This document shows, piece by piece, positions 8,156-17,411 of a DNA stretch of 40,310 nucleotides. Location of the stretch: positions 1 through 40,310 of the forward strand of contig JASHVE010000274.1 of the NCBI GenBank assembly GCA_030039675.1, in the 5' to 3' direction. The position numbers and the translations under genes are program-made. This DNA comes from Acidobacteriaceae bacterium. GTDB lineage: Bacteria > Acidobacteriota > Terriglobia > Terriglobales > Acidobacteriaceae. Position 1 is the stretch's first letter; each line of letters starts with the position of its first letter. The notes beneath the pieces are model-generated. The model saw only the letters and a list, made by a program, of their open reading frames with translations. It did not search any database and was not told where the DNA came from.

Positions 8156-9799
8156 ATGACCGAATCTTTTCTGTTGCTTGATTCCCGCGATAACGTGGTG
8201 GTGGCGCTCGCAACGCTGGAGCCGGGTACGCTCGTACGCTATGGAAACGGCGCCTCGCCCGCATCCTGCAGCGCTGCAGAGACGATTCCCGCCAAGCAGA
8301 AGATGGCGCTCGCGGATCTGCAGGCGGGCGACCTGATCTTCATGTATGGCATGGTGGTGGGCGAAGCGGTGAAGCCGATTGCGCGCGGCGGTCTGCTGAC
8401 GACAAACAACATCCGGCATCGGACTGGCGACTACTCGGCGGTGCGTCATCCGGCTGCGGTCGCGCCGCCGGATGCATCTGCCTGGGCCGGCGGCTCCTTT
8501 CTCGGTTATCGCCGCGCTGACGGTCAGGTGGGCACACGCAATTACTGGATCGTGGTGCCGCTGGTGTTTTGCGAGAACCGCAACGTGGAGCAGATGCGTG
8601 AGGCGCTCGAAGAAGAGCTTGGGTATGGGCGCGCCAACAATCGCTATCGCCAGCACGTCCGGGATCTGGTTCATGCGCGCTCGAATCTTAGCGGGCCTTC
8701 CGATGAGAACGCGCAGTTGCACTCGGAGCGGATTTTCCCCAATCTCGATGGCATCCGCTTTCTCACGCACCAGCTAGGCTGCGGCGGCACGCGGCAGGAC
8801 GCACAGGCGCTCTGCGGCCTGCTTGCCGGCTACATTCATCATCCCAACGTGGCCGGAGCCACGGTGCTGAGCCTGGGCTGCCAGAATGCGCAGGCGAGCC
8901 TGCTGATGGAAGAGCTCCGCGCCCGCGATCCCGAGTTGCGCAAGCCGGTGCTGATCTTCGAGCAGCAGAAGTCGGGTCATGAGGCTGCGCTGATGAAGCA
9001 GGCCCTGGACCAGACCTTCGCGGCCCTCGCCGAAGCGAATCGCGTCCGGCGGGAACCGGCACCGCTCGCGGCGCTGACAGTTGGCTTGCAATGCGGCGGG
9101 TCAGACGGCTTCAGCGGCATCTCGGCGAATCCGGCGGTAGGCTACGTCTCGGATCTGGTTGTGGGTGTCGGCGGCAAAACCATGCTCTCGGAGTTTCCTG
9201 AGCTTCACGGAGTTGAACAGGAGCTGATCAACCGCTGCGCTACCGATGAGCTTGCGGCACGCTTTTCGAATCTCATGCAGACCTACGCGGCGCGGGCCAG
9301 GGCTGTGCAGTCGGATTTCGCATTCAATCCGTCGCCCGGTAACATCCGCGATGGCCTGATCACCGACGCAATCAAATCGGCCGGCGCGGCGCGCAAGGGT
9401 GGCGTCTCGCGGGTGAGCGACGTGATTGACTATCCAGAGTACGTTGCCAAGCCGGGGCTTACGCTGCAATGCACGCCGGGCAACGACGTGGAAAGCGTGA
9501 CCGCGCAGGTGGGTGCGGGCTGCAACATCGTCCTCTTCACTACCGGGCTGGGCACACCGACCGGAAATCCGATTGCGCCGGTGCTAAAGATCTCCACCAA
9601 CTCAAAGCTGGCCGAACGGATGGGCGACATCATCGACTTCGATGCCGGCGGCATCGTGACGGGCGAGACCACGGTCGCAGAGTGCGCGGAGAAGCTGCTC
9701 GAACGATCCATCGACGTCGCGAGCGGCAATCGCCTTACCAAAGCCGAAGAGCGCGGCCAGATCGATTTCATTCCGTGGAAGCGCGGCGTCTCGCTCTAA
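8156..9799 (+). CDS. uxaA: Altronate dehydratase
   Basis: A 547-residue enzyme of the UxaA/GarD family, which dehydrates D-altronate to 2-keto-3-deoxygluconate in galacturonate breakdown. It carries both parts of a full-length member: an N-terminal SAF-like domain (residues 1-100, including ADLQAGDLIFMYGMVVGEA) and the large catalytic domain with the conserved LGCQNAQ, QCGGSDGFSGISANPAVG and TTGLGTPTGNPIAPVLKISTN segments. The N-terminal domain follows directly without a break, so this is not a split gene. No other uronate genes (uxaB, uxaC, kdgK) occur in the window. Galactarate dehydratase activity is a related alternative. Confidence 0.9.
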   Translation: MTESFLLLDSRDNVVVALATLEPGTLVRYGNGASPASCSAAETIPAKQKMALADLQAGDLIFMYGMVVGEAVKPIARGGLLTTNNIRHRTGDYSAVRHPAAVAPPDASAWAGGSFLGYRRADGQVGTRNYWIVVPLVFCENRNVEQMREALEEELGYGRANNRYRQHVRDLVHARSNLSGPSDENAQLHSERIFPNLDGIRFLTHQLGCGGTRQDAQALCGLLAGYIHHPNVAGATVLSLGCQNAQASLLMEELRARDPELRKPVLIFEQQKSGHEAALMKQALDQTFAALAEANRVRREPAPLAALTVGLQCGGSDGFSGISANPAVGYVSDLVVGVGGKTMLSEFPELHGVEQELINRCATDELAARFSNLMQTYAARARAVQSDFAFNPSPGNIRDGLITDAIKSAGAARKGGVSRVSDVIDYPEYVAKPGLTLQCTPGNDVESVTAQVGAGCNIVLFTTGLGTPTGNPIAPVLKISTNSKLAERMGDIIDFDAGGIVTGETTVAECAEKLLERSIDVASGNRLTKAEERGQIDFIPWKRGVSL

Positions 9800-9815
9800 C
9801 GCGAGTTAACGCGAT

Positions 9816-10559
9816 TCATTCAAGATACGAAGCCACCACGGCCAGCGCGGCAATCGCCGCCGTTTCTGCGCGCAGAATGCGCGGCCCCAGTGTGACGGCC
9901 CGCCAACCGCTGGAATCGAAGAGCGCTTCCTCTGCGGGTGCCCATCCACCTTCAGGGCCGATGGCGATCTCGATGGATGGCATTTCAGTTCCCGCGGCAG
10001 CGTCAATCTCGTCGAGCGCATGACGCAGCGTGGTGGTGCGCTCCTGCTCGGCCAGCACGATGCGGGTTGCATCGGACGCTGCTTTCACGCGCGCTGCAAG
10101 CGGCACGGGATCATGGATTACCGGCACATCAGAACGCCGCGCCTGCTTCGCCGCCTCGTACGCTATGCGCCGCCAGCGCTCAACGCGCTTTTCCGCGGCC
10201 TGGGCAAGATGCTTGTCGGTGCGCCGCGCGATCGTCGGCGCAATGGCCGCAACGCCCAGTTCTGTGGCTTTCTCCATCGCCCATTCGATGTGGTCGAATT
10301 TATAAATCGCAAGGGCGAGCGTGATAGGCATCGCCGGATCGGCTTCGAGCTCCGCGATCAGGTTAAAGCGCACTTCGCTCTGCTCACCGGCCAGCGATAC
10401 CGCCACAACCTCGGCATGGAAGACGTGTCCGCCGGCGACCACGTCCGCTTCCATGCCCTTCTGCGCCCGCAGGACGCGTGCCATGTGCTCGGCCTGCGCT
10501 CCCACTAAAGTGGCAGTCGCTTCATCCCAGTGTTCGGCGATCCAACGGCGGCGCGTCAT
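9816..10559 (-). CDS. rsmE: 16S rRNA (uracil1498-N3)-methyltransferase
   Basis: A 247-residue SPOUT-class methyltransferase that modifies U1498 of 16S rRNA. The N-terminal PUA-like part is followed by the knotted SAM-binding domain with IGPEGGW (about residues 198-204) and LGPRILRAETAAIAAL near the C-terminus, the two hallmark segments of RsmE. GAGGAGAA ten bases upstream of the ATG is a good ribosome binding site. The gene converges on uxaA with a 16-base gap. Upstream lies the strong hairpin that ends the tiny K/A-rich gene, so rsmE probably has its own promoter. Confidence 0.93.
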   Translation of the reverse strand: MTRRRWIAEHWDEATATLVGAQAEHMARVLRAQKGMEADVVAGGHVFHAEVVAVSLAGEQSEVRFNLIAELEADPAMPITLALAIYKFDHIEWAMEKATELGVAAIAPTIARRTDKHLAQAAEKRVERWRRIAYEAAKQARRSDVPVIHDPVPLAARVKAASDATRIVLAEQERTTTLRHALDEIDAAAGTEMPSIEIAIGPEGGWAPAEEALFDSSGWRAVTLGPRILRAETAAIAALAVVASYLE

Positions 10560-10606
10560 GCTGCGTTCTCCTCGAATGCTCCTTCCGAAGTGTAAATCAC
10601 CGCATA

Positions 10607-10646
10607 AACACTGAGGGGAACGCTTTGAAGCGTTCCCCTCAGTGTT
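10607..10646 (-). terminator. 19-bp perfect hairpin after the K/A-peptide gene
   Basis: Arms 10607-10625 and 10628-10646 are perfectly complementary (core TGAGGGGAACGC). It starts 22 bases after the stop codon of the 27-residue gene. On the minus strand the hairpin is followed only by a short TTTAT, while on the plus strand GCCTTTTTGG follows, so termination may work in both directions. Confidence 0.85.
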
Positions 10647-10668
10647 GCCTTTTTGGTTGGTCGATCCG

Positions 10669-10752
10669 CTACTTTTTCTTGGCTGCCTTCTTCGCGGCCT
10701 TCTTAGCGGGTGCCTTTTTCGCTGCCTTCTTGGCTGCTTTCTTTGTTGCCAT
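10669..10752 (-). CDS. 27-residue lysine/alanine-rich histone-H1-like peptide
   Basis: A very short gene of 27 codons plus TAG encoding a peptide that starts MATKKAAKKAAKKAPAKK and ends in KKAAKKK. Apart from Met, Thr and one Pro it consists only of Lys and Ala, the composition of eukaryotic H1 tails and of bacterial H1-like DNA-binding proteins. It is probably a DNA- or RNA-binding polycation, by composition only. The support for a real gene is unusually complete: AAGGGAG eight bases before ATG, a TTGACA-17-TATACA promoter, a hairpin at the expected transcript start and a 19-bp terminator-like hairpin after the stop. The AAG/AAA and GCA/GCC/GCG usage is mixed, unlike a simple trinucleotide expansion. 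Confidence 0.75.
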   Translation of the reverse strand: MATKKAAKKAAKKAPAKKAAKKAAKKK

Positions 10753-10788
10753 TTGCCTATTCTCCCTTTTCGATGGGTTGCATCGAGT

Positions 10789-10808
10789 CTGCAATCCGTA
10801 GATTGCAG
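10789..10808 (-). promoter_or_regulatory. 5'-end hairpin of the K/A-peptide transcript
   Basis: CTGCAATC (10789-10796) and GATTGCAG (10801-10808) form an 8-bp perfect stem with a 4-base loop. The predicted transcription start is at about 10809-10810, so the stem would be the first structure of the mRNA, a position known to protect messages from 5'-end decay. It could also be an operator. Confidence 0.55.
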
Positions 10809-10816
10809 TTGAAGAA

Positions 10817-10845
10817 TGTATAGAATCGCGCCGCATCGATGTCAA
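10817..10845 (-). promoter_or_regulatory. Near-consensus sigma-70 promoter of the K/A-peptide gene
   Basis: On the minus strand TTGACA (10845-10840) and TATACA (10822-10817) are separated by exactly 17 bases. It is the best sigma-70 promoter in the window, which suggests strong constitutive expression of the tiny gene downstream. Confidence 0.8.
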
Positions 10846-11013
10846 GAAAAAAACGTCATGAGAGTGGAAAAAAGAGCAACAATTTTTTCGGCGCGGACTT
10901 TTTGCGATGCTTCGATGAGAGATTAGAAGGTATCGAATCGCTCTTCATCGAGAAGATGGAAGCAGAAATTGCGTGATGCGTGAGAGACACATCGCCTTCT
11001 TTCCTCGCCAGCC

Positions 11014-12432
11014 TCAACACTCGATTACATTCAGCGCAAGCCCGGCCAGACTGGTCTCTTTATAGCGCGATTGCATATCGAGGCCGGTCAGATACATGGT
11101 GCGGATGACCTGATCGAGCGACACTTTGTGCGCTTCGGACTCGTTCATCGCAATGCGCGCGGCATGTACGGCCTTCACCGCGCCCATCGCATTGCGCTCG
11201 ATGCATGGAATCTGGACAAGTCCGCCAATGGGATCGCAGGTCATGCCCAGATTGTGCTCCATCGCGATCTCGGCTGCGTGTTCGATCTGCCCGTTGGTGC
11301 CGCCGAGAGCGGCCGTCAGTCCGCCAGCGGCCATCGAACAGGCCACACCCACCTCACCCTGGCAGCCCACCTCGGCGCCGCTGATGGACGCGTTCTCTTT
11401 GTAGAGGCTTCCGATAGCCGCCGATGTGAGAAAGAAGCGCAGGATGCCCTCATGATCAGCATCGGGAATAAAGCGCTCATAGTAACGCGCAACCGCGGGC
11501 ACCACCCCGGCCGCGCCATTCGTCGGCGCAGTCACCACGCGTCCACCCGCGGCGTTCTCTTCATTCACCGCCATCGCATAAACCGTGACCCAGTCGAGCG
11601 GAGCGAGCGGATCGCCGATTTTTCCATCGACTTCTTTCTCGCGCAGGCGGTCGGCGAGCCGATGCGCGCGCCGTCTTACATGCAAGCCGCCAGGCAGAAT
11701 GCCCTCCGCCGTCATGCCGCGATCGATACACGCACACATCGTCTGCCAGATGCTGTCAATGCCATCACGCACGACCGCCACCGGCGCGCGGTCATCGCTT
11801 CCATCGACCCGGGCGCACTCGTTCTCCAGCATGAGCTGGCTGATAGAGAGCTCATGAGTGTGGCACTTCTCCAGCAGTTCCGCCGCGCTATGAAATGGAA
11901 ACGGAATTTTTTTCTCGTTTTGGACCGACGCCGTGCCCGGCCCGCTGCCGTCTTCCACGATGAATCCGCCGCCGATGGAAAAGAACGTCCGTTCATCGAG
12001 GGCCGCACCCTGCGAATCGAATGCCATGAACCGCAAGCCATTGGGATGCTGCATCCGCGCACCGGGAGGAAACATGCTGTCGCGGCGGAAGAGCAGGTCG
12101 CGCGCTTCGTCGAAGGGAATGGCCTTCGATCGGGCGAGAGTGATCCGATACTCGGTGCGGATGGCGGCGACAGTCGAATCAATGGTCACGGGATCGATCG
12201 TCGCCGGCTCGTTGCCGGCCAAACCAAGAAGAACCGCGCGATCCGTCGCGTGACCAAGACCGGTCAGTGCAAGCGAGCCAAACAATTCAACCTGCACCCG
12301 TGCAACACGATCGAGCAGACCGCGGGATGCAAGTTCGCAGGCGAAGCGGCACGAGGCGCGCATGGGACCCATCGTGTGGGAACTCGAGGGCCCGACGCCG
12401 ATCTTGTACAGCTCAAAGAGACTCGCGGTCAC
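11014..12432 (-). CDS. sdaA: L-serine dehydratase, single-chain iron-sulfur type
   Basis: A 472-residue enzyme that deaminates L-serine to pyruvate and ammonia using a 4Fe-4S cluster. The beta-domain start [20 protein letters not shown] and the alpha-domain segments [19 protein letters not shown] and [20 protein letters not shown] are diagnostic; conserved cysteines are visible in the latter two. Alpha and beta parts are fused in one chain as in E. coli SdaA. The start is GTG, with TACAAT exactly seven bases before it and no Shine-Dalgarno, so the mRNA may be leaderless. The next gene upstream is a DinB-like protein 51 bases away. Confidence 0.94.
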   Translation of the reverse strand: MTASLFELYKIGVGPSSSHTMGPMRASCRFACELASRGLLDRVARVQVELFGSLALTGLGHATDRAVLLGLAGNEPATIDPVTIDSTVAAIRTEYRITLARSKAIPFDEARDLLFRRDSMFPPGARMQHPNGLRFMAFDSQGAALDERTFFSIGGGFIVEDGSGPGTASVQNEKKIPFPFHSAAELLEKCHTHELSISQLMLENECARVDGSDDRAPVAVVRDGIDSIWQTMCACIDRGMTAEGILPGGLHVRRRAHRLADRLREKEVDGKIGDPLAPLDWVTVYAMAVNEENAAGGRVVTAPTNGAAGVVPAVARYYERFIPDADHEGILRFFLTSAAIGSLYKENASISGAEVGCQGEVGVACSMAAGGLTAALGGTNGQIEHAAEIAMEHNLGMTCDPIGGLVQIPCIERNAMGAVKAVHAARIAMNESEAHKVSLDQVIRTMYLTGLDMQSRYKETSLAGLALNVIEC

Positions 12433-12439
12433 GCTTAAG

Positions 12440-12445
12440 ATTGTA
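12440..12445 (-). promoter_or_regulatory. -10-like TACAAT directly before sdaA
   Basis: TACAAT on the minus strand ends seven bases before the GTG start of sdaA. Transcription would begin at or next to the start codon, implying a leaderless message. No good -35 hexamer is visible, so this is tentative. Confidence 0.4.
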
Positions 12446-12483
12446 GCCGGGTTCGATGTTTGGCGCGCAGAGGACGATGGCAG

Positions 12484-12996
12484 TCATGGCCTCTCAGGCC
12501 AGTCTTTATCGGGACTCACGGGAAGCGGCTGATTCGCGCTGAGATTTTCTGGAGTGATGGCAGCGAAGATGAAGTCTTCCGGCGGAACCGGACTTCCGGC
12601 GAGCCGGCGCAGCATCGCCAACTGACCGGCATGCGTCATTGCATCGGAAAATGGGCCCTGCAGCAAAATCTCGGGAGTGATCTCTCGCAATTCCGTGCCA
12701 TTTTCAAGATGCCGCGCCAGATCTTCTATTACTTCGTGAAAATGCGCCACTGCATCCTTGAAAGCAGGAAGGTCAGGCGGGCGATAGCTGCCTCCGATGA
12801 AGTGAGTGCGCGCGTAACCGAGCACGCTGTCCATGTGGCGGATCAGCTCATGGGGAGTTCTGACTTTTAGCGCCGCGCGAAAGGATGAAAACTCCGACGG
12901 GGCATCGCGCAGCGCCTTCTGCGTTCTATAAGCGAGCGCCGCCAGAAAATGCCGCAACATCTTTCTCCTGTCGTCCATCTCTACTTCCTTCGCCAT
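12484..12996 (-). CDS. DinB/YfiT-like four-helix metalloprotein
   Basis: A 170-residue helical protein of the DinB-like superfamily, whose members bind a divalent metal through three histidines and often act as thiol-dependent transferases. Seen here are [18 protein letters not shown] (residues 49-66) and [19 protein letters not shown] (118-136), the latter being the typical last-helix signature. Histidines 54, 122 and one of 85/87 are the likely ligands. Substrate and role are unknown. It precedes sdaA on the same strand and is divergent from comM, with 105 bases between the starts. Confidence 0.75.
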   Translation of the reverse strand: MAKEVEMDDRRKMLRHFLAALAYRTQKALRDAPSEFSSFRAALKVRTPHELIRHMDSVLGYARTHFIGGSYRPPDLPAFKDAVAHFHEVIEDLARHLENGTELREITPEILLQGPFSDAMTHAGQLAMLRRLAGSPVPPEDFIFAAITPENLSANQPLPVSPDKDWPERP

Positions 12997-13101
12997 CGAG
13001 ATGAGCTCATCATAGTCTGGATTCCGGGCCCCGATTCCAGGCGAATCATTCTCTTACTCCCTGCTCCTTGCTTCTGGTACACTCGCTGCAATCCTCCCAA
13101 C

Positions 13102-14658
13102 ATGCTCTTCAAGGCACTCAGCGCGGCTGTCTATGGCATCGACGCCAACCTCATCGACGTGGAGGTGGACTATAGCGGTGTCGTCAGCGACCAGGATCAC
13201 TTTCATACCGTCGGACTTCCGGACGCGGCCGTGCGCGAGAGCCGCGACCGCGTGCGCGCGGCGATCAAAAACTCCGGCTATCTGATTCCGCCCACGCACA
13301 TCACCATCAATCTCGCGCCGGCCGATCTCAAGAAGGAAGGTTCGGGATTCGATCTGCCCATCGCGGTCGGCATTCTCGGCGCATACGGCGCTTTGCGCAT
13401 CAACGATCTCAGCCAGTTCCTGCTTGTGGGCGAGCTGGGTCTCGACGGCAGCGTGCGCCCGATTCCAGGCATTCTGCCCATCGCCATCCTTGCACGCGAG
13501 AAGGGCATTCCCAATCTGATCCTTCCCGCCGCAGATGCCGCTGAAGCTGCGGTTGTCGAAGGCGTGCGTGTTTTTCCGGTCGCGTCGCTGCTCGATGTAT
13601 TGGATCTGCTGAACAGCGCAGTCCTCGGCGCCATCCAGCGTGAGCCATTCCGCATTGCGACAGAAAAGCTGCTCGGCGAACTGCAGCTTTTCAATGTGGA
13701 CTTCTGCGATGTGCGCGGCCAGCAGACGGCCAAGCGCGCGCTTGAAGTGGCCGCCGCGGGCAGTCACAACATTCTCATGATCGGTCCGCCGGGCTCGGGC
13801 AAGACGATGCTGGCCAAGCGGCTGCCGTCAATCCTTGCTCCGCTCACCTTCGACGAAGCATTAGAGACCACGAAGATTCACTCCGTCGCCGGCGTGCTCA
13901 ACGGCGCAGGACTGGTCACGCAGCGGCCCTTCCGCTCGCCGCATCACACCATCTCCGATGCGGGGCTGATTGGCGGCGGTATCGTCCCGCGTCCGGGCGA
14001 GGTGTCGCTGGCGCACAACGGCCTCTTGTTTCTGGATGAGCTGCCGGAGTTTCCGCGCAACGTGCTCGAAGTCATGCGCCAGCCGCTCGAAGATCACACG
14101 GTGACCATTGCCCGCGCCTCCATGTCGCTGAGTTTTCCGGCGCGGTTCATGTTGGCGGCGGCGATGAATCCCTGCCCGTGCGGCTACTTCAACGACAAAT
14201 CGCGCGAGTGCCTGTGTACGCCGCCCATGATCCAGCGCTACGTCGCCAAAATCTCCGGCCCGCTGCTCGACCGCATCGACATCCACATCGAGGTGCCGGC
14301 CGTTCAATATAAGGAGCTGCGCGGCGGTGCGGCGGCCGAAGGCTCGGCGCAGATCCGCGACCGCGTTATGGCCGCGCGCGATCGCCAGCGGCAACGCTTC
14401 TCCAAAACCAGAGAAAATATTTACTCGAATGCACAAATGACGACCCGACAGATTCGCGCCCACTGCGAGCTGAGCCCGGAGGCGGAAAAGCTGCTGGAAC
14501 GTGCTATGCAGCAGCAGGGCCTCACAGCGCGCGCCCATGACCGTATCCTCAAGGTCGCGCGCACCATTGCCGACCTCGAAGGCGTCGACCGCCTGGCCGT
14601 GGCGCATCTCGCCGAGGCTATCCAATATAGAACGCTGGACCGCAGCTACTGGGCCTAG
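13102..14658 (+). CDS. comM: YifB/ComM family Mg-chelatase-like AAA+ ATPase
   Basis: A 518-residue protein with the three parts of the family: an N-terminal Lon-protease-like S5 fold domain ([39 protein letters not shown]), a central AAA+ module with Walker A GPPGSGKT at residues 228-235 and Walker [11 protein letters not shown], and the C-terminal Mg-chelatase region ending in LDRSYW. ComM helicases drive branch migration of incoming DNA during natural transformation. The zinc-like cluster [17 protein letters not shown] is present. The frame opens upstream at 12949, but [13 protein letters not shown] is the standard family start. There is no clear ribosome binding site; TACACT about 20 bases upstream may be its -10 element. 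Confidence 0.93.
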   Translation: MLFKALSAAVYGIDANLIDVEVDYSGVVSDQDHFHTVGLPDAAVRESRDRVRAAIKNSGYLIPPTHITINLAPADLKKEGSGFDLPIAVGILGAYGALRINDLSQFLLVGELGLDGSVRPIPGILPIAILAREKGIPNLILPAADAAEAAVVEGVRVFPVASLLDVLDLLNSAVLGAIQREPFRIATEKLLGELQLFNVDFCDVRGQQTAKRALEVAAAGSHNILMIGPPGSGKTMLAKRLPSILAPLTFDEALETTKIHSVAGVLNGAGLVTQRPFRSPHHTISDAGLIGGGIVPRPGEVSLAHNGLLFLDELPEFPRNVLEVMRQPLEDHTVTIARASMSLSFPARFMLAAAMNPCPCGYFNDKSRECLCTPPMIQRYVAKISGPLLDRIDIHIEVPAVQYKELRGGAAAEGSAQIRDRVMAARDRQRQRFSKTRENIYSNAQMTTRQIRAHCELSPEAEKLLERAMQQQGLTARAHDRILKVARTIADLEGVDRLAVAHLAEAIQYRTLDRSYWA

Positions 14659-14836
14659 TTCTGAGGATTCCGGCAGGAGGGTCTGAGCGCACTTCGACTG
14701 TATTTTACTTCCTGGTTAACATTACCTTGGGTACCGATGATTCTTGAGCCCGGAGGCCGATAATTGAATCAAGCCGTTTAAGAAAAGTCTCATCGACGTT
14801 CTTCACGGTGTTCCCCGGGGGTCCTGGAGGCTGTCG

Positions 14837-15061
14837 ATGCGCGAGGTGGTTTTGGTAGCCGGCTGGGACGTGCTGTTTTGTGCGATTCCGTGTTTAGGGA
14901 TACTTTTGTTTAGCTTTTATCGTCTGGACCGGCTGATTTCTGCAGTCAGGAATGAGGAGCAGGCGGCGGATACTGGTTCTGAGCGGCCAGCTTGGGACGT
15001 CGAGCAAGAGAACGTTCCCATTGAAGTCAGGTCAGGATACGCCGGGGTTGGCCACCCGTAA
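14837..15061 (+). CDS. Small single-pass membrane protein, unknown
   Basis: A 74-residue frame starting six bases after a strong GGAGG. The N-terminal third is one hydrophobic segment (DVLFCAIPCLGILLFSFYRLDRLI), the rest is acidic and hydrophilic. The binding site and the membrane segment make it more likely real than its length alone suggests. Its GC is lower than in comM, and no function can be assigned. It stands alone, 178 bases after comM. Confidence 0.5.
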   Translation: MREVVLVAGWDVLFCAIPCLGILLFSFYRLDRLISAVRNEEQAADTGSERPAWDVEQENVPIEVRSGYAGVGHP

Positions 15062-15613
15062 TCAGCTGGATGCCGGCCCCGGAGCTCTCAGGCGCCGTTA
15101 TAGGTCCACAGAGCCCGGTGCTTGTTGCCGTGGGTACTTCCGGAGGATATTATCTGTATTAATTACAATAGTTTATGCCGAGCTTGCGAAGAGAGAAGAC
15201 GGCGCGGATTCTGCCACGGGAACGCCGAAAAAACAGTTGACCTCAATCTCCTTCCGGTATAATCTCAATAGTGCCATCCAGGGCGGGCTGCGCACTACAC
15301 TCTGCGCGCCGATGAGCGAATTCCTGCATCCAATTTGAGCAAGGGCTCAGGAGATGAACTGGTGGGTCGCAGATCCTGCCAGCAATGGGAATAACGGAAT
15401 ATGGTTCCCACGCGGGAAGACGTGCCCCTGCTTCGAGATGGCTTGTATCGCAACGTGCAATTTTTCGTCAGCAATAATCTGAGCTTCAGGCGCACGCTGT
15501 GCGTCTAAAGGATTGAGTGGAAGAAATTCAGGAAGCGTAGTTTGTACAGCTTTGCTGCACCGGCGGCGCCAAGAAGCTCCAGCCGGGCAGGTGACAGAAG
15601 AAGGAGATTAGCA
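15062..15613. other. 552-bp region with a promoter but no clear gene
   Basis: The stretch is AT-richer than its surroundings around 15150-15270. It holds a TTGACC/TATAAT promoter candidate at 15237-15263. Overlapping short frames of 30-43 codons in 15355-15510 (starts at 15355, 15385 and 15401) lack well-placed ribosome binding sites, and I do not call them. It may be a long leader for the omega-like gene or a decayed gene. Confidence 0.5.
15237..15263 (+). promoter_or_regulatory. Sigma-70 promoter candidate upstream of the omega-like gene
   Basis: TTGACC (15237-15242) and a perfect TATAAT (15258-15263) are 15 bases apart, slightly short of the ideal 17. Transcription would start near 15270, leaving about 340 bases before the gene at 15614. 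Confidence 0.5.
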
Positions 15614-15835
15614 ATGCGTTCCGATTTGGTTTTTGGGGCACTTTCTCATGTGTCCAATCGCTATCAGCTGTGCCAATTGGCGAGCAAGGCGACTCGCAAG
15701 CTGCATAAGCCGAACACGCGGCTGCAGGACACGACGAATGAAGTTCTGTGCCGTTTCCATACAACGAATCCGGGCCTGACCGCGACTCAACAGGCGCAGG
15801 CATCGCAACCCGTGGAGAGGCGCAGGGCGGCTTGA
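15614..15835 (+). CDS. Small RNA-polymerase-omega-like protein
   Basis: A 73-residue protein preceded by AAGGAG at seven bases. The central segment SNRYQLCQLASKATRKLHKPNTR (residues 14-36) follows the omega-subunit pattern NR[FY]-x-L-xxx-A-xx-A-R-x-L, and the length fits RpoZ (about 70-90 residues). Omega helps assemble RNA polymerase by holding the beta' subunit and in many bacteria binds ppGpp. Acidobacterial genomes, as far as I recall, carry short proteins of this type. It lies 224 bases upstream of rho, a fitting neighbourhood. Identity is based on a short motif, so I leave the symbol empty. Confidence 0.6.
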   Translation: MRSDLVFGALSHVSNRYQLCQLASKATRKLHKPNTRLQDTTNEVLCRFHTTNPGLTATQQAQASQPVERRRAA

Positions 15836-16059
15836 CTGCGCCTCAAGCTTCCTCCACATTGAGCCAGGCTAAGGTTCACAGTATTTTCCCGTTGCAGGCG
15901 GATTTTCTCTCGCAGTATTTCGATACTCCAGTTGAATTCGGGTGATCCTTGCTGACTGGTTTGTCCCCCGATGCCCGCCCACTGATCCCTGTTTATTGAT
16001 CCTGGAGCCCATTCCTTCCGTACCCTACCCCTATATCCCGCCCTTTCGCAGGTGAACTA

Positions 16060-17310
16060 ATGACCATCGCCGAACTCAAAGAGAAAAACATCACCGAACT
16101 GAGCCGCATCGCTCGGACCCTGGAAATACCGGGGACGAGCGGCCTGCGCAAGCAGGATCTGATCTTCAAGATCCTGCAAGCGCAAAGCGAAAAGGAAGGC
16201 CACATCTTCGCCGAAGGCGTGCTGGAGATCTTGCCCGACGGCTACGGTTTTCTGCGCTCGCCCGATTACAACTATCTGCCCGGCCCCGACGACATCTATG
16301 TTTCCCCGTCGCAGATCCGCAAGTTCGACCTGAAGACGGGCGACTCGATCAGCGGCAACGTGCGGCCTCCGCATGAGGGCGAAAAGTACTTCGCGCTGGT
16401 GAAGATCGAAGCCATCAACTTCGAGTCGCCGGAAGAGACGCGCAACAAGATCCTCTTCGACAATCTCACGCCGCTCTATCCGCAGGAACGCATCAAGATG
16501 GAGACGGTGCGCGAGGCCACCAGCGGCCGCGTGATGGACCTGCTGACGCCCGTGGGTAAAGGGCAGCGCGGGCTGATCGTGGCGCCGCCGCGTACCGGCA
16601 AAACGATGCTGCTGCAGTCGATCGCCAACTCGATCACCGCAAACCACCCCGAGGTGGTGCTGATCGTGCTGCTCATCGACGAACGGCCTGAAGAAGTCAC
16701 CGACATGCAGCGCTCGGTGAAGGGCGAAGTCATCAGCTCCACCTTCGATGAGCCCGCCGCGCGCCACGTACAGGTGGCCGAGATGGTCATCGAGAAGGCC
16801 AAGCGCCTGGTGGAGCACAAGCGCGACGTCGTGATCCTGCTCGATTCGATCACGCGCCTGGCGCGCGCCTACAACACCATCGTGCCGCCGTCGGGCAAGG
16901 TGCTCTCGGGCGGCGTGGATTCGAATGCATTGCAGCGGCCGAAGCGTTTCTTCGGCGCGGCCCGCAACATTGAGGAAGGCGGATCGCTCACCATCATCGC
17001 CACTGCGCTCGTTGACACCGGCTCGCGCATGGACGAAGTGATCTTCGAAGAGTTCAAGGGCACAGGCAACATGGAGATCATTCTCGACCGCAAGCTGGTC
17101 GACAAGCGCGTTTTCCCGGCCATCGACATTCAGCGCTCCGGCACGCGTAAGGAAGAGCTGCTCATTCCCAAGGACGATCTGCAGCGCATCTTTGTGCTCC
17201 GCCGGGTGCTGAACCCGCTGTCGCCCGTGGAAGCCATGGAGTTGCTGATCACGCGCCTGGAAAAGGTGCGCAACAACGCCGAGTTCCTGCAGAACATGAA
17301 CCAGCTTTAA
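16060..17310 (+). CDS. rho: Transcription termination factor Rho
   Basis: The 416-residue hexameric RNA helicase that ends transcription at Rho-dependent sites. Domains in order: N-terminal Rho-N helix bundle ([21 protein letters not shown]), the cold-shock RNA-binding domain ([35 protein letters not shown]) and the RecA-type ATPase with Walker A PPRTGKT at 176-182 and Walker [17 protein letters not shown]. Length and motifs are complete, without the long N-terminal insertions of Actinobacteria. AGGTGA before the ATG supports the start. The 224-base leader is pyrimidine-rich (15960-16050), and Rho is commonly autoregulated in its leader, but no specific structure is evident here. Confidence 0.97.
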   Translation: MTIAELKEKNITELSRIARTLEIPGTSGLRKQDLIFKILQAQSEKEGHIFAEGVLEILPDGYGFLRSPDYNYLPGPDDIYVSPSQIRKFDLKTGDSISGNVRPPHEGEKYFALVKIEAINFESPEETRNKILFDNLTPLYPQERIKMETVREATSGRVMDLLTPVGKGQRGLIVAPPRTGKTMLLQSIANSITANHPEVVLIVLLIDERPEEVTDMQRSVKGEVISSTFDEPAARHVQVAEMVIEKAKRLVEHKRDVVILLDSITRLARAYNTIVPPSGKVLSGGVDSNALQRPKRFFGAARNIEEGGSLTIIATALVDTGSRMDEVIFEEFKGTGNMEIILDRKLVDKRVFPAIDIQRSGTRKEELLIPKDDLQRIFVLRRVLNPLSPVEAMELLITRLEKVRNNAEFLQNMNQL

Positions 17311-17393
17311 GACAGGCGGCCCCGCACCCGGGTTTTGAGCTCTGTCGCAACACGGCGCGCAAAGCCGCTCTTCCGGGAATGCGCGCCCGCTGG

Positions 17394-17399
17394 TAAAAT
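17394..17399 (+). promoter_or_regulatory. -10 element of the tRNA-Ala gene
   Basis: TAAAAT ends 12 bases before the first tRNA nucleotide, the expected place for a tRNA promoter -10 box. The -35 region is GC-rich and not clear. Confidence 0.5.
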
Positions 17400-17411
17400 A
17401 GATAAGGTTGT

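Noticed and set aside
10478-10801. Plus-strand frame with a Phe/Ala-rich hydrophobic stretch (FFLAAFFAAFLAG)
   Set aside because: It is the exact antisense of the Lys/Ala peptide gene; promoter, ribosome binding site and hairpins all favour the minus strand.
10914-10960. Hairpin TCGATGA...TCATCGA downstream of sdaA
   Set aside because: It has a long loop and no T-run on the minus strand, so I do not call it a terminator.
11071-12438. Plus-strand open frame of 455 codons over sdaA
   Set aside because: A high-GC shadow of sdaA; composition rich in Arg/His typical of antisense frames.
15355-15510. Three overlapping micro-ORFs of 30-43 codons
   Set aside because: No properly spaced ribosome binding site, overlapping frames and no recognisable peptide; could not choose one.
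15748-15945. 65-codon plus-strand frame overlapping the omega-like gene
   Set aside because: Out of frame with the better supported gene at 15614, which has AAGGAG at the right distance.
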